Assembly: GCA_016714935.1 (NCBI GenBank)
Contig: JADKBU010000021.1
Coordinates: 34,720 to 98,719, forward strand
Reading direction: 5' to 3'
DNA length: 64,000 nt
DNA from: Candidatus Accumulibacter propinquus
GTDB lineage: Bacteria; Pseudomonadota; Gammaproteobacteria; Burkholderiales; Rhodocyclaceae
The position numbers and the translations under genes were made by a program. Below the pieces are notes generated by a model, which was not told the DNA's origin, searched no databases, and saw only the letters and a list, made by a program, of their open reading frames with translations. This document shows positions 34,650 to 47,234 of the stretch, piece by piece. The stretch's first letter is position 1, and every line of letters begins with the position of its first letter.

Positions 34650-36530
34650 CTACTTCCACTCGCCCCGGAGACCGGCGACGACCTCCTGCAGATGTTCGGG
34701 GGTCGCCGCCGCGGGAACGATCGCCGTGCCGACCACCAGCGCAATCCTCGAGAACATGCCGCGACGCAATGGCTTGCTCATCGCCGGGCCATCCTTGCGA
34801 CTGAAGAAGCTGCCCCACAGGCCCTGCAGTGCCATCGGAATCACCGGCACCGGTGTGCGCCCGACAATACGTTGCACTCCTGGCCGGAACGGATACAGCT
34901 CGCCGGTATCGGTAATCTTGCCTTCCGGAAAAATCGCCACCAGCTCGCCAGCCTCAAGCGCACTCGCCACTGCCTCGAAGGCCGCCTCCATCATCGCCGC
35001 GTCGTCCCTGGCCGGGGCGATCGGGATGGCGTGCATGTGCCGGAAGACAAAGTTGATCAGCGGTGTGCGATAGATACGGTAGTCCATCACGAAGCGGATC
35101 GGTCTCCGACTTGCGGCGGCGATGACGATCGGGTCGACGAAGCTGACGTGGTTGCAGACCAGCACCGCTGCCCCCTCTTCCGGGATGTTTGTCAGCCCCT
35201 TCTGCTGCAGACGATAGACGGAATGCACCAGCAGCCAGGCTATGAAGCGCAGCATGAACTCCGGTACCAGGCTGTAGATGTAGATCGCCACCACGGCGTT
35301 GCACAGCGCGGCGATGCCGAACAGGACCGGAATTGAAATGCCGTTGCCGAGCATGCCGGCGGCGGCCAGCGAGCCGCAGACCATGAACAGTGCATTGAGA
35401 ATGTTGTTCGCGGCAATGATGCGTGCCCGCTGCTCGGGCGCGCTGCGCAGCTGAATCAGGGCATACAGCGGAACGATGAAGAAGCCCCCGAACAGCCCGA
35501 GTGCAAACAGATCGAAAAGGACACGCCAGGTCGCGTGCAGCGCAAGCAGGCCAGCCAGGGGCAGTGGTGCGCCGGCGGGCAGCAGCGCGGGCGAAGCGAA
35601 CGCCAGATCGATGCCGAACAGTGTCAAGCCGATCGAACCGAAAGGCACCAGACCGATTTCCACGTGCCCGGCCGACAAGCGCTCGCAGAGCAGCGAACCG
35701 AGACCGATGCCGATGGTGAACACGGCCAGCAACAGCGTCACCGAGGTCTCGCTGCCACCCAGCACATTCTTCGCATAAGCCGGGAATTGCGCCAGGAACA
35801 ATGCGCCGTAGAGCCAGAACCAGGAGATCCCGAGAATCGACAGAAACACCGTCCGGTTCTCGCGCGCGAAGCCGATGTTGCGCCACGTCTCGGAGAGTGG
35901 GTTGAGGCTGACCACCAGTCCGGGAACCGGTGCCGGTGCTGCCGGGATACCGCGGCTGCACAGATAGCCGAGGGCTGCAATCACCAGCCCGGCATACGCC
36001 ACCCAGCTCGGATGCCCGGCAGCCCCGGCCAGCAGACCGCCTGCCAGGGTACCGATCAGGATCGCGACGAAGGTACCGGCTTCGACCAGCGCGTTGCCGC
36101 CAACCAGTTCGTTTTCGCGCAACTGCTGCGGCAGGATCGCGTACTTGACCGGCCCGAACAGGGTTGAATGCAGGCCAAGCAAAAACAGCGCCGCGAGCAG
36201 CACCTCGAGACTGTGCATCGAGAAGCCGAGCCAGGCCACGCCCATGATCACGATTTCCAGCAGTTTCACCAGCCGCGCGAGCTTCGCCTTGTCGTACTTG
36301 TCGGCCAACTGGCCGGCGGTAGCCGAAAACAGAAAGAAGGGCAGAATGAAGATTCCCGCTGCCAGGTTGGTCAGCACCTCGGGGGTCAGGGTCGTCCAAC
36401 TGGCGGCCTGAAAGGTCAGCAGCACGATCAGGGCGTTCTTGAACAGGTTGTCGTTGAACGCGCCGAGAAACTGCGTTCCGAAAAAAGGCGCAAAGCGGCG
36501 GGTGCTGAGCAGACCAAACTGGGAACTCAT
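34650..36530 (-). CDS. LplT-like MFS transporter fused to PlsC-type acyltransferase
   Basis: A 626-residue fusion. Residues about 1-420 are a twelve-segment MFS transporter of the LplT lysophospholipid family (TRRFAPFFGTQFLGAFNDNLFKNA near the start). Residues about 430-620 are a 1-acylglycerol-phosphate acyltransferase with motif I HVSFVD (HxxxxD), motif III FPEGKITDTG and a P-rich motif IV. In E. coli LplT and the acyltransferase Aas cooperate to re-acylate imported lysophospholipids; the Aas AMP-ligase domain is absent here. ATG 36530. Confidence 0.92.
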   Translation of the reverse strand: MSSQFGLLSTRRFAPFFGTQFLGAFNDNLFKNALIVLLTFQAASWTTLTPEVLTNLAAGIFILPFFLFSATAGQLADKYDKAKLARLVKLLEIVIMGVAWLGFSMHSLEVLLAALFLLGLHSTLFGPVKYAILPQQLRENELVGGNALVEAGTFVAILIGTLAGGLLAGAAGHPSWVAYAGLVIAALGYLCSRGIPAAPAPVPGLVVSLNPLSETWRNIGFARENRTVFLSILGISWFWLYGALFLAQFPAYAKNVLGGSETSVTLLLAVFTIGIGLGSLLCERLSAGHVEIGLVPFGSIGLTLFGIDLAFASPALLPAGAPLPLAGLLALHATWRVLFDLFALGLFGGFFIVPLYALIQLRSAPEQRARIIAANNILNALFMVCGSLAAAGMLGNGISIPVLFGIAALCNAVVAIYIYSLVPEFMLRFIAWLLVHSVYRLQQKGLTNIPEEGAAVLVCNHVSFVDPIVIAAASRRPIRFVMDYRIYRTPLINFVFRHMHAIPIAPARDDAAMMEAAFEAVASALEAGELVAIFPEGKITDTGELYPFRPGVQRIVGRTPVPVIPMALQGLWGSFFSRKDGPAMSKPLRRGMFSRIALVVGTAIVPAAATPEHLQEVVAGLRGEWK

Positions 36531-36694
36531 GCCGTCTTCCTAAAGTGAGTGACAAGGCAGGCCGCGCATGCTGGGCAGACTGGCGGCACGTAGCGATACG
36601 CCAGGATTCCGGCTGCGGGTGCGAATTCTAGCGTCAAAGCGTCAAGGTGGGTGTCCCCAGATTTCAGCAGGCCCAACTCCCGGACAAATAATTG

Positions 36695-36724
36695 TTGACT
36701 ATTTTATTCGTGTCTTGCTAGATT
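36695..36724 (+). promoter_or_regulatory. Sigma70-type promoter of the terC riboswitch transcript
   Basis: TTGACT and TAGATT are separated by 18 bases, and the predicted start near 36731 coincides with the first base of the riboswitch aptamer. It is a good vegetative promoter. Confidence 0.75.
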
Positions 36725-36727
36725 GCG

Positions 36728-36862
36728 GTTGTCCCAAGGGGGAGTAGCTCGCAACCGCGGCGTCGTCAGGACGGAAAGCCTCAATGAACGAGGTTCCCGG
36801 CGCCCGGGTGGTTATCGCCAGGTAACCATGAGCAAGACCTTTGCCGCGATGGCAAAAGGTCC
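36728..36862 (+). ncRNA. yybP-ykoY manganese riboswitch
   Basis: The leader contains the two conserved pieces of the yybP-ykoY aptamer: GGGGAGTAGC (36739-36748) and GAGCAAGACCTTTGCC (36830-36845). Between them are two helices: CCCGG-CGC-CCGGG and a GGTTA/TAACC stem. A following GGCAAAAGGTC can pair with GACCTTTGCC. Members bind Mn2+ and control manganese exporters and TerC/Alx proteins; the next gene is TerC. A terminator follows at 36892. Confidence 0.88.
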
Positions 36863-36891
36863 CCTGGTCGGAACACCGCAATCAGAATCAT

Positions 36892-36927
36892 GGCCCTCAG
36901 TCCTCGCTGGACAAAGGGCCGTTTTTT
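36892..36927 (+). terminator. Intrinsic terminator forming the riboswitch expression platform
   Basis: GGCCCT...AGGGCC encloses a second GTCC/GGAC stem and is followed by G and six T residues, a textbook Rho-independent terminator. It lies 58 bases before the terC start, so manganese binding upstream probably decides whether transcription reads through. Confidence 0.85.
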
Positions 36928-36984
36928 CTTGTGCCACCAGCACGAGGAGAACGGGAAACTTGATCTGATCGGGAGTATCTGTTC

Positions 36985-37974
36985 ATGGAAACCATTGGTA
37001 CCACAGGGATGTGGGCGAGTTTCTTCGCCATCGTCCTCGTCATGCTGGCCATCGACCTGCTGTGGGTCGGCGGCGGCAAGGAACATCGCGTCAGCCTCAG
37101 GGAAGCGGCCACCTGGTCCGCCATCTGGGTCGGGGTTTCGTTTGCTTTCGCTGGCGGCCTGTGGTGGACTCTCGACGGCGCCTTCGGCCGCGAGGTCGCC
37201 AATGCCAGGGCACTCGAGTTCGTCGCCGGCTACCTGATCGAGAAATCGCTGGCCATCGACAATGTCTTCGTCTGGCTGATGTTGTTCAGCTTCTTTGCCG
37301 TTCCGCTCGAACTGCAGAAACGCGTGCTGATCTTCGGCGTGCTCGGGGCGATCATCCTGCGCACGATCATGATCTTCGCCGGCGTCTGGCTGATCGCCAG
37401 ATTCGACTGGATCCTCTACGTGTTTGGCGCCTTCCTGCTGGTCACCGGCATCAAGATGTGGTGGGTAGCCGATGAAAAACCCGATCTGGACAACAACCCG
37501 CTGATCAGGTGGCTCCGAAACCACCTGCGATTGAGCAGCGCGCTCGAAGGCGAGCGCTTCTTCGTCATGCGTCAGACCAACGGAAAATGGGTTCGCTACG
37601 CCACACCACTGTTCCTGGTCCTGATCCTGGTCGAGATTTCCGACCTGATCTTTGCGGTTGACTCGATTCCGGCGATCTTCGCGATCACCACCGACCCCTT
37701 CATCGTACTGACCTCGAACGTCTTCGCGATTCTCGGCCTGCGGGCGATGTACTTCCTGCTCGCCGACATGGCCGACCGCTTCTCGCTGCTCAAATACGGC
37801 CTGGCGCTGGTCCTGGTCTTCGTCGGCAGCAAGATGCTGCTGCTCGATGTCATCAAGATCCCGGTCGTGGTCTCGCTGGCGGTCATCGCTCTGATCGTCA
37901 CCACGGCGGTCGTGCTGTCGCTGCGCAAGAACCGGCGTACGCCCCGCGTCGTGCCGGCAAACGAAAGCTCGTGA
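36985..37974 (+). CDS. TerC/Alx-family membrane protein, probable manganese exporter
   Basis: A 329-residue protein with about nine membrane segments. The TerC signatures are DNVFVWLMLF (about residues 92-101) and EISDLIFAVDSIPAI, with acidic residues inside membrane helices that line the metal path. TerC/Alx proteins export Mn2+, consistent with the manganese riboswitch in its leader. ATG 36985. The symbol is left empty because alx and terC cannot be told apart from sequence alone. Confidence 0.93.
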   Translation: METIGTTGMWASFFAIVLVMLAIDLLWVGGGKEHRVSLREAATWSAIWVGVSFAFAGGLWWTLDGAFGREVANARALEFVAGYLIEKSLAIDNVFVWLMLFSFFAVPLELQKRVLIFGVLGAIILRTIMIFAGVWLIARFDWILYVFGAFLLVTGIKMWWVADEKPDLDNNPLIRWLRNHLRLSSALEGERFFVMRQTNGKWVRYATPLFLVLILVEISDLIFAVDSIPAIFAITTDPFIVLTSNVFAILGLRAMYFLLADMADRFSLLKYGLALVLVFVGSKMLLLDVIKIPVVVSLAVIALIVTTAVVLSLRKNRRTPRVVPANESS

Positions 37975-38053
37975 GCATCATCCGCCGCAACGGCAGGCAG
38001 GGAAAACCAGCGCCGGCACCGGGCGCTGGGGATCCTGTGGCGCGTTGCTTGTG

Positions 38054-38079
38054 CAGCCATGCCGATAGTGGCATGGCTG
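38054..38079. terminator. Hairpin between convergent terC and amidohydrolase genes
   Basis: CAGCCATGCC-GATAGT-GGCATGGCTG is a ten-base-pair perfect stem with a six-base loop, placed between convergent stops, so it may serve both directions. No T-run. Confidence 0.6.
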
Positions 38080-38088
38080 CCTGCAGAC

Positions 38089-39327
38089 TCATGCCATCTC
38101 CCTTTCGAAAAAAGCGCGCGTTTCGAAGATCGCGGGGGCAAAGTGGAGCCCTCGCGAAGAAAGGTGTCGCTTGAGCACAAAATCAAAGAGCAAGGGATTG
38201 TGCTGTCGTATGGTTTCGAGCACCGCGACTGCCGATTGCGGCAGCATGCCGCGGGCGGCAAAGTCCGCGGGCAGAATCAGGGGCACGATGCCCGGCAAGG
38301 GATAGTCGGAGCCGTTGAGCAAGCGCGAATGCCATTCGCTGCGTTCAATCAGCAAACGCAACATCTCGACGCTGCGGTTCCGCTGCGTGAGTGCCGAAAT
38401 GTCGGCGAACAGCAGCTTTTCGTAGCGTGCTTCGCCCATCATGCGGGCGAAGAGATCGAAGCAGGCCACGCGCGGGCCATTCGCCCCGCGATCCAGGTCG
38501 ACGGCACTGCCCAACGAGGCACAATGGGCAACCACCACCCGCAGCCCGTGTTCGAGGGCCCGCCGCAGCAACAGGGGATTGCCGAGATCCTCCTGATCAC
38601 CACCATGCACCGCTTTTTCCTCGCCGGCGTGGCTGATCAGCGGTAGCCCGTGCCTGGCCAGGGCCGCGTAGAAGCGATCGCAGCGTGCTGAAGAGGGATC
38701 GATACCCATCGCCGGCGGCAGCCACTTTACCGCCCGCGCACCACCCTCGACGGCCAGGGCCAGGGCTTCGACGCAATCCTCGCGATAGGGATGGATCGAC
38801 GCCGCCCACCAGAAATAGCGGGGATGACGTCGAGCCACGGCCTGGGCATAGGCGTTCGGCGTGTAGAAGGAACTGCGTTCGGGGTCTGGTCGACCGGCGG
38901 CGGTGTGGAATCGGTCGAAGGCGAAGAGCAGCAACCGGGCGCCCGGTTGCAAGCCGTCGACGAGGTTCTGCATGCGCTCGACGTAGCTGTCGTCGATCCG
39001 CCCCGGTGCATCATGGACACAGCCGGCGTTCAGATAGAACAGACGCTGCGCATACTGCATCGGATGGAAAAGGCTCTCCATGTCGGGATTCACCTCAATG
39101 CCGCTGCCCGAATCACCCGTGCCCACCAAATGCACGTGACAATCCAGGAACTGCGAGGAGTCGACCCCAGCCCAGGCCGAACGGATCAGGTGATCGACCG
39201 CCGGATCTGACGGCAGTTGCGCCTGACAATTGTTGAACAGCGCCCGCGAGCGCTGCGCCGCCAATCCCGCCAGGGCCGCGCCGCCGATGCCGCAGGCCGC
39301 CCACAGGAAACGACGGCGCTGTTTCAT
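38089..39327 (-). CDS. Tat-exported amidohydrolase-family protein
   Basis: A 412-residue metal-dependent hydrolase of the amidohydrolase 2 (TIM-barrel) class. The N-terminus MKQRRRFLWAACGIGG is a likely twin-arginine or lipid-anchored export signal. Metal-site features are DCHVHL, HPYREDCV, ISHAGEEKA, VAHCASLG and LNGSDYPLPG. Substrate unknown. ATG 39327 is chosen because the export signal begins there. It is divergent from the hybrid kinase gene. Confidence 0.85.
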   Translation of the reverse strand: MKQRRRFLWAACGIGGAALAGLAAQRSRALFNNCQAQLPSDPAVDHLIRSAWAGVDSSQFLDCHVHLVGTGDSGSGIEVNPDMESLFHPMQYAQRLFYLNAGCVHDAPGRIDDSYVERMQNLVDGLQPGARLLLFAFDRFHTAAGRPDPERSSFYTPNAYAQAVARRHPRYFWWAASIHPYREDCVEALALAVEGGARAVKWLPPAMGIDPSSARCDRFYAALARHGLPLISHAGEEKAVHGGDQEDLGNPLLLRRALEHGLRVVVAHCASLGSAVDLDRGANGPRVACFDLFARMMGEARYEKLLFADISALTQRNRSVEMLRLLIERSEWHSRLLNGSDYPLPGIVPLILPADFAARGMLPQSAVAVLETIRQHNPLLFDFVLKRHLSSRGLHFAPAIFETRAFFEREMA

Positions 39328-39524
39328 CCCGTCTCTCGCTTCATGAATTGCTCTCGTCCATCCGGCGATATGCCCGCAAAGCCCTGGCGGCGAGTGTAGT
39401 GGTATCGACGTCCGCGTCAAGCAAAACCCGATTCGCCGTAATAGGCATCACTGCACAATCCCTTTATAGTTCGCAGGTCGGGACCAGGTCGTTGACACCT
39501 GCTGCGCCGGCAAGGGAGCGAACA

Positions 39525-43337
<3,813 letters not shown>

Positions 43338-43427
43338 TCTGGACAGCGGTCAATGTTTCGCCTTTCCGGAGCGATGGCAAACCTGCAACTCGGCGTCCGC
43401 TCGAACGCCCGCGGCGACGCCAAACGG

Positions 43428-43922
43428 TTACGGGATCTCGAAATCGTCGGCATCGGTTACCAATCCGGCCGCCGCAAAGAAGTCGGGGCCAAGGGAGGAG
43501 GCGGCGGGATTCCTGCAGGACAGGTTGGCGATGGTCTTGCCGGCGTGTATCACGGCAACACCGGACCTCTCGCCGCTGCCCTTGATCAAGGCATCGTACA
43601 CCACGTAGGCGTACTGGCTACGCCGGAACCGAACATACGCCCCGCCCCCACCGGCAAACGTCAGCGTCCGCACCCGGACATCCGTTTCAGGGCGGGCGGT
43701 GATCACCGGAAACATCAGGCTGGGTTGGCCGAGCGGCCCAAAGCGATATTGCAGGTAGCCGCTACGGGCCGACAGGTCTTGCGAAGCACAGACCGAAACC
43801 ACGCCTTTCCCCGTGTCACAGGAAAAGATCCTGGCCTCGTGCGATGAACAGTGGCTGCCCACCCCCAGCGCGATTGCCGGCCAACACGTCGCGGCGTAGA
43901 GAATGGCTCGAGCCATCGTCAT
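43428..43922 (-). CDS. Small exported protein next to a GH19 muramidase (possible inhibitor/immunity protein)
   Basis: A 164-residue protein with a hydrophobic N-terminus (about 5-22) that looks like a signal peptide, and several cysteines (SHCSSHEARIFSC, VVSVCAS, NLSCRN). I do not recognise a named family. It starts 18 bases after the stop of a peptidoglycan hydrolase gene on the same strand. This order and the predicted periplasmic location fit an immunity protein or lysozyme inhibitor, which is inference. Confidence 0.7.
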   Translation of the reverse strand: MTMARAILYAATCWPAIALGVGSHCSSHEARIFSCDTGKGVVSVCASQDLSARSGYLQYRFGPLGQPSLMFPVITARPETDVRVRTLTFAGGGGAYVRFRRSQYAYVVYDALIKGSGERSGVAVIHAGKTIANLSCRNPAASSLGPDFFAAAGLVTDADDFEIP

Positions 43923-43940
43923 GGCACGGACAACGGCGCC

Positions 43941-44747
43941 CTAGAAAAGCGCATCGCCAATCTTGAACGCAGCGCTGAATTCCGCCAAGCCATGACTCCC
44001 GCCATTGACCAGCCTCCGGGCTTGTGCCAGATCGCCTTCATGCAGTGCTGCCCTGATGCGGCTTTCCTTGCTCTTCAGGAAGCTCGCGAGGAGTCTCGCG
44101 GCAATCGCCGGGTCATTGGCCAACTCCGGATGGCTGACCAGTTGATCGCCAATTCCTATCGCTGCGCCGTGCGTCTGATAGTTTGCCCGCCCGGTCAGCT
44201 GGATGAAGCCTCGACCCTTGTAGCTGTCACCGTCCGGTGCACCTCGGTTACCCAGATCCTTGCGGGAATCGTAGAGATTGAAAGGATGCCCGCCTGGCGA
44301 GGTGTTGAATTTCGATCTGAATTCGCTGATCGGTTGAAAACTGGCAGTCTCGGCGCGAATGGTCGCCAGCGCCATCAAGACCATGTCCTTGTCGGCCAGT
44401 CCGACCTCGTCAAGCGCCTTCAGGACATGCGGCAAATTGACTTTGATATGGTCCAGAGGCGTCAACGGGAACATCTTCGAGACTTTGCCGACCGTGATTT
44501 CCGACAGATCGAAAGGCGCATCGGTTTCACCCGCGGCGACCTCCAGGCCCAAGGCCTGCTGTGTCTTCGGCCCGGCGACGCCATCCGCCCGCAAGCCCTC
44601 GCTTTTCTGAAAAGCAAGAATGGCGGCTTCGGTCCCGGGGCCGAATTGCCCATCGACACGCCCTGGATCGAAACCGTGTCGCTTCAGTGCATCCTGAAGG
44701 CGCTCCACTTCAGGGCCGGACATCCCTTCCTTCAAAATAGTCATCAC
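43941..44747 (-). CDS. Peptidoglycan-binding GH19-type muramidase/chitinase
   Basis: A 268-residue protein with an N-terminal PG_binding_1 domain (about 8-67: GPEVERLQDALKRHGF, then DGQFGPGTEAAILAFQ) and a glycoside hydrolase 19-like domain (about 95-268). The catalytic Glu probably lies in IRAETASFQPISEF, followed by YKGRGFIQLTGRANY. There is no signal peptide, so it would need a phage-like or type VI route to reach peptidoglycan. It is followed at once by a small exported protein. It could be a phage endolysin relic or an antibacterial effector. Confidence 0.88.
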   Translation of the reverse strand: MMTILKEGMSGPEVERLQDALKRHGFDPGRVDGQFGPGTEAAILAFQKSEGLRADGVAGPKTQQALGLEVAAGETDAPFDLSEITVGKVSKMFPLTPLDHIKVNLPHVLKALDEVGLADKDMVLMALATIRAETASFQPISEFRSKFNTSPGGHPFNLYDSRKDLGNRGAPDGDSYKGRGFIQLTGRANYQTHGAAIGIGDQLVSHPELANDPAIAARLLASFLKSKESRIRAALHEGDLAQARRLVNGGSHGLAEFSAAFKIGDALF

Positions 44748-44889
44748 ACGCTCCCATCATCGCCAAACGGTTTCGAACACCGCCAACAGCTACTGCGACG
44801 GCCCTAAACCATGCTACGCCCTAACTTTTCGCAGGACAAGGGGCCATTGCCCGGGCAATCCGGTCGACAAACACAATGATCACCCGGCT

Positions 44890-46329
44890 TCAGGTGGTGA
44901 AGCGTGCGAGTTGCGCCTGCAGCGCCGCCGCCAGACGCTGCAGCCTGCCCGCCCGTTCGCTGTTCTGTGTCGCGCGCCCGCTGCTGCCGTCGGCCATCCG
45001 GGCAATGCGCTCGACCAGGCGCGCGATCTCCTGGCTGGTGCCGCTCTGCTGGTGGGTACTCGCGGCGATGCTCTGGACAGTCGCCACCGCCTGCCGGGCA
45101 GACACGTCGATCTCGGCCAAGGCTTGGCCCGCCTCGCGTGCGAGGTCTACGCTGCCGGTCATCCGTGTACGCAGCGTCTGTATGCGCGCGACAGCATGCG
45201 CCGTCTCATCGACGATCGACTGTACCGTGGTGGCGATTTCGCGGGTCGACAGGGCCGTCCGCTCGGCCAACTTGCGAACCTCGTCCGCCACGACCGCGAA
45301 ACCTCGCCCCTGCTCGCCTGCACGTGCCGCCTCTATCGCCGCGTTGAGCGCCAGCAGGTTGGTCTGCTCGGCAATCTCCCGGATCACGCCAACGACGCTG
45401 GAAATCTGCTGCGAGCGCTCACCGAGGGACTGGATCAGAGCCGCCGACTCCTTGATGTCGTCAGCGACCTCTTCCAGGTCTCTGACCGCCGTATCAACGA
45501 CGCCACGCCCCGATTCGGTCAGCGACTTGGCTTCCTCCGAAATGCGCGTGGCCTGTCTGGCGTTTTCCGCCACTTCGGTGATGCTCACCGACATTTCCTC
45601 GACCGAGGCTGCAATCGCCGCCGCCGACTCGGATTGCTGCGCCGCCCCCTGCATCGCCGTACTGGCCGTGCTTGACAACTCGTCAGCCGAGTTGCCCAGT
45701 TCCCGCGACGTGCTCGCAACGCCGTTGACCAGAGTGCGCATGCTGTCCACCATGGCGTTGAAAGCGCTACCAATCTGGTGGACCTCGTTCCGGCTACCCG
45801 GAGCGGCATGCTGAGCAGCGGCGCGCAGGTCGCCCTTGCCGAGGCGATCGACAGCTTCGGCAAGGGTAGCCAGACCGGCCAGTCGCTGACGAACGAGCAG
45901 CAGAATCAGTGCGGCCAGCAAGATGGCGGCACCGCTGCCGGCGCCAATCACCACGTTCCGTAAACGTTTGCTGCCTTCCAGGAGGCGATCATTGCCGTTA
46001 ACTATCTCATCGCCGATCCTGACCACCGGCAGATCGACTTCCCCAGTGCGCATCGTGCCTTGTCCAGGAAGCGGCTCTCCGCCCGCGTACTTGACAAAGA
46101 AGCTCGACTGGCGCTCGCCCCGTGCCTTCACACCCTCGAACAGGGAGTCGAGCATGCCGACCATGATCTTGCTTTCCTGTTCAAGGCTGTGCTCGGTTTC
46201 CGCCACCAGAGCCTTGCTCGAAAAATGCTGGACGATCCAGACCAGCACCGCGAAGATCACGACCAGCGCGCCCACCATCAGCAGGGTGAGTTGGCGGCCG
46301 ATGGGCTGATGCTCGAACTGGGTAGTCAT
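44890..46329 (-). CDS. Methyl-accepting chemotaxis protein with a collapsed periplasmic sensor
   Basis: A 479-residue transducer. First membrane segment about 16-38, second about 123-145, then HAMP and a full signalling domain with the hairpin tip EIAEQTNLLALNAAIEAARAGE. The periplasmic part begins like an sCache_3 receptor (MVGMLDSLFEGV, LPVVRIGDEIVNGN) but ends about 85 residues after the first membrane segment, where family members carry about 180. The ligand-binding domain appears deleted in frame. ATG 46329 follows GAGGGAGACAG. Confidence 0.92.
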   Translation of the reverse strand: MTTQFEHQPIGRQLTLLMVGALVVIFAVLVWIVQHFSSKALVAETEHSLEQESKIMVGMLDSLFEGVKARGERQSSFFVKYAGGEPLPGQGTMRTGEVDLPVVRIGDEIVNGNDRLLEGSKRLRNVVIGAGSGAAILLAALILLLVRQRLAGLATLAEAVDRLGKGDLRAAAQHAAPGSRNEVHQIGSAFNAMVDSMRTLVNGVASTSRELGNSADELSSTASTAMQGAAQQSESAAAIAASVEEMSVSITEVAENARQATRISEEAKSLTESGRGVVDTAVRDLEEVADDIKESAALIQSLGERSQQISSVVGVIREIAEQTNLLALNAAIEAARAGEQGRGFAVVADEVRKLAERTALSTREIATTVQSIVDETAHAVARIQTLRTRMTGSVDLAREAGQALAEIDVSARQAVATVQSIAASTHQQSGTSQEIARLVERIARMADGSSGRATQNSERAGRLQRLAAALQAQLARFTT

Positions 46330-46387
46330 CTGTCTCCCTCGCAAGGTATTTCGGTGGTCAATCCAGGCCTCACGAACAGCACACGAG

Positions 46388-47200
46388 TCACAGTTCGAGC
46401 TCGGCAATCAGCGGAGCGTGGTCCGAACAGCGAGCCCAGGCAAGGCCTTTCGGAACGTGCATGTCGAGCACCCGAAAACCGCGCACATAGATGCGGTCGA
46501 GCGTCAGCCACGGGGCAAAACTCGGGAAGGTACGCGCCACTCCGGCCTGCGTATCGCTGACGGTGCGCCACGGCAGCAGCCAGTCGAGGACCCCGCGGTC
46601 GGGCGTCGCCGACGTGGCGGCCACGGCGACTTCATCGACGCCGAGCCGGTCGCGCAGCAGACCGTCGACTCGTTGCTGCCAGTCGTTGAAGTCGCCGGCA
46701 ATGATCAGAGGAGACTTGGCCGGCACTTCGCGCTGTACGAAGTCGGCAAGAAAAATGGCCTGACGAAGGCGACTGCGCTTGATCAGGCCGAGATGCACGC
46801 AAATCAGGTGCACGTCCCGGCCCTTGCCACGGCCGAAGCGCGTCACCGCGTGCAGCAGACCCCGCTTTTCCAGCAGATGGTCGGAGATGTCGTGATTCGT
46901 GAAGTCCACAATGCGGTGGCGCGAGAGAATCGCGTTGCCATGGTGTCCATGCGGATAGACGGCGTTCATGCCGTAGGCGCGGTGCGCGTAGGCACCCGTG
47001 GCAAGGAAGTCCAGTTGCGTACCGGATATCGGGTAGCCGGGCTGCGATGCCAGCCGCTCGTTGCGGTCCTGCACTTCCTGCAGGAAGACGATGTCGGCGT
47101 CGATCGCATCCAGCGCCAGGCGGACATCGTGAATACGCGGCCGTCCCCGGATACCGGTGACGCCCTTGTGAATGTTATAAGTCGCGACCCTGAGCCTCAT
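46388..47200 (-). CDS. Endonuclease/exonuclease/phosphatase (EEP) family protein
   Basis: A 270-residue EEP-fold protein. The catalytic blocks are ATYNIHKG, VFLQEVQD, GNAILSR, CVHLGL, IIAGDFNDW and CSDHAPLIAELEL. Family members include nucleases, sphingomyelinases and inositol phosphatases; the substrate is not readable. ATG 47200 begins the conserved first strand. It ends a run of genes on the minus strand that starts at the DUF1631 gene. Confidence 0.88.
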   Translation of the reverse strand: MRLRVATYNIHKGVTGIRGRPRIHDVRLALDAIDADIVFLQEVQDRNERLASQPGYPISGTQLDFLATGAYAHRAYGMNAVYPHGHHGNAILSRHRIVDFTNHDISDHLLEKRGLLHAVTRFGRGKGRDVHLICVHLGLIKRSRLRQAIFLADFVQREVPAKSPLIIAGDFNDWQQRVDGLLRDRLGVDEVAVAATSATPDRGVLDWLLPWRTVSDTQAGVARTFPSFAPWLTLDRIYVRGFRVLDMHVPKGLAWARCSDHAPLIAELEL

Positions 47201-47234
47201 CGCCGCACCCGACACGCACCGGCCTGATCGCGGC

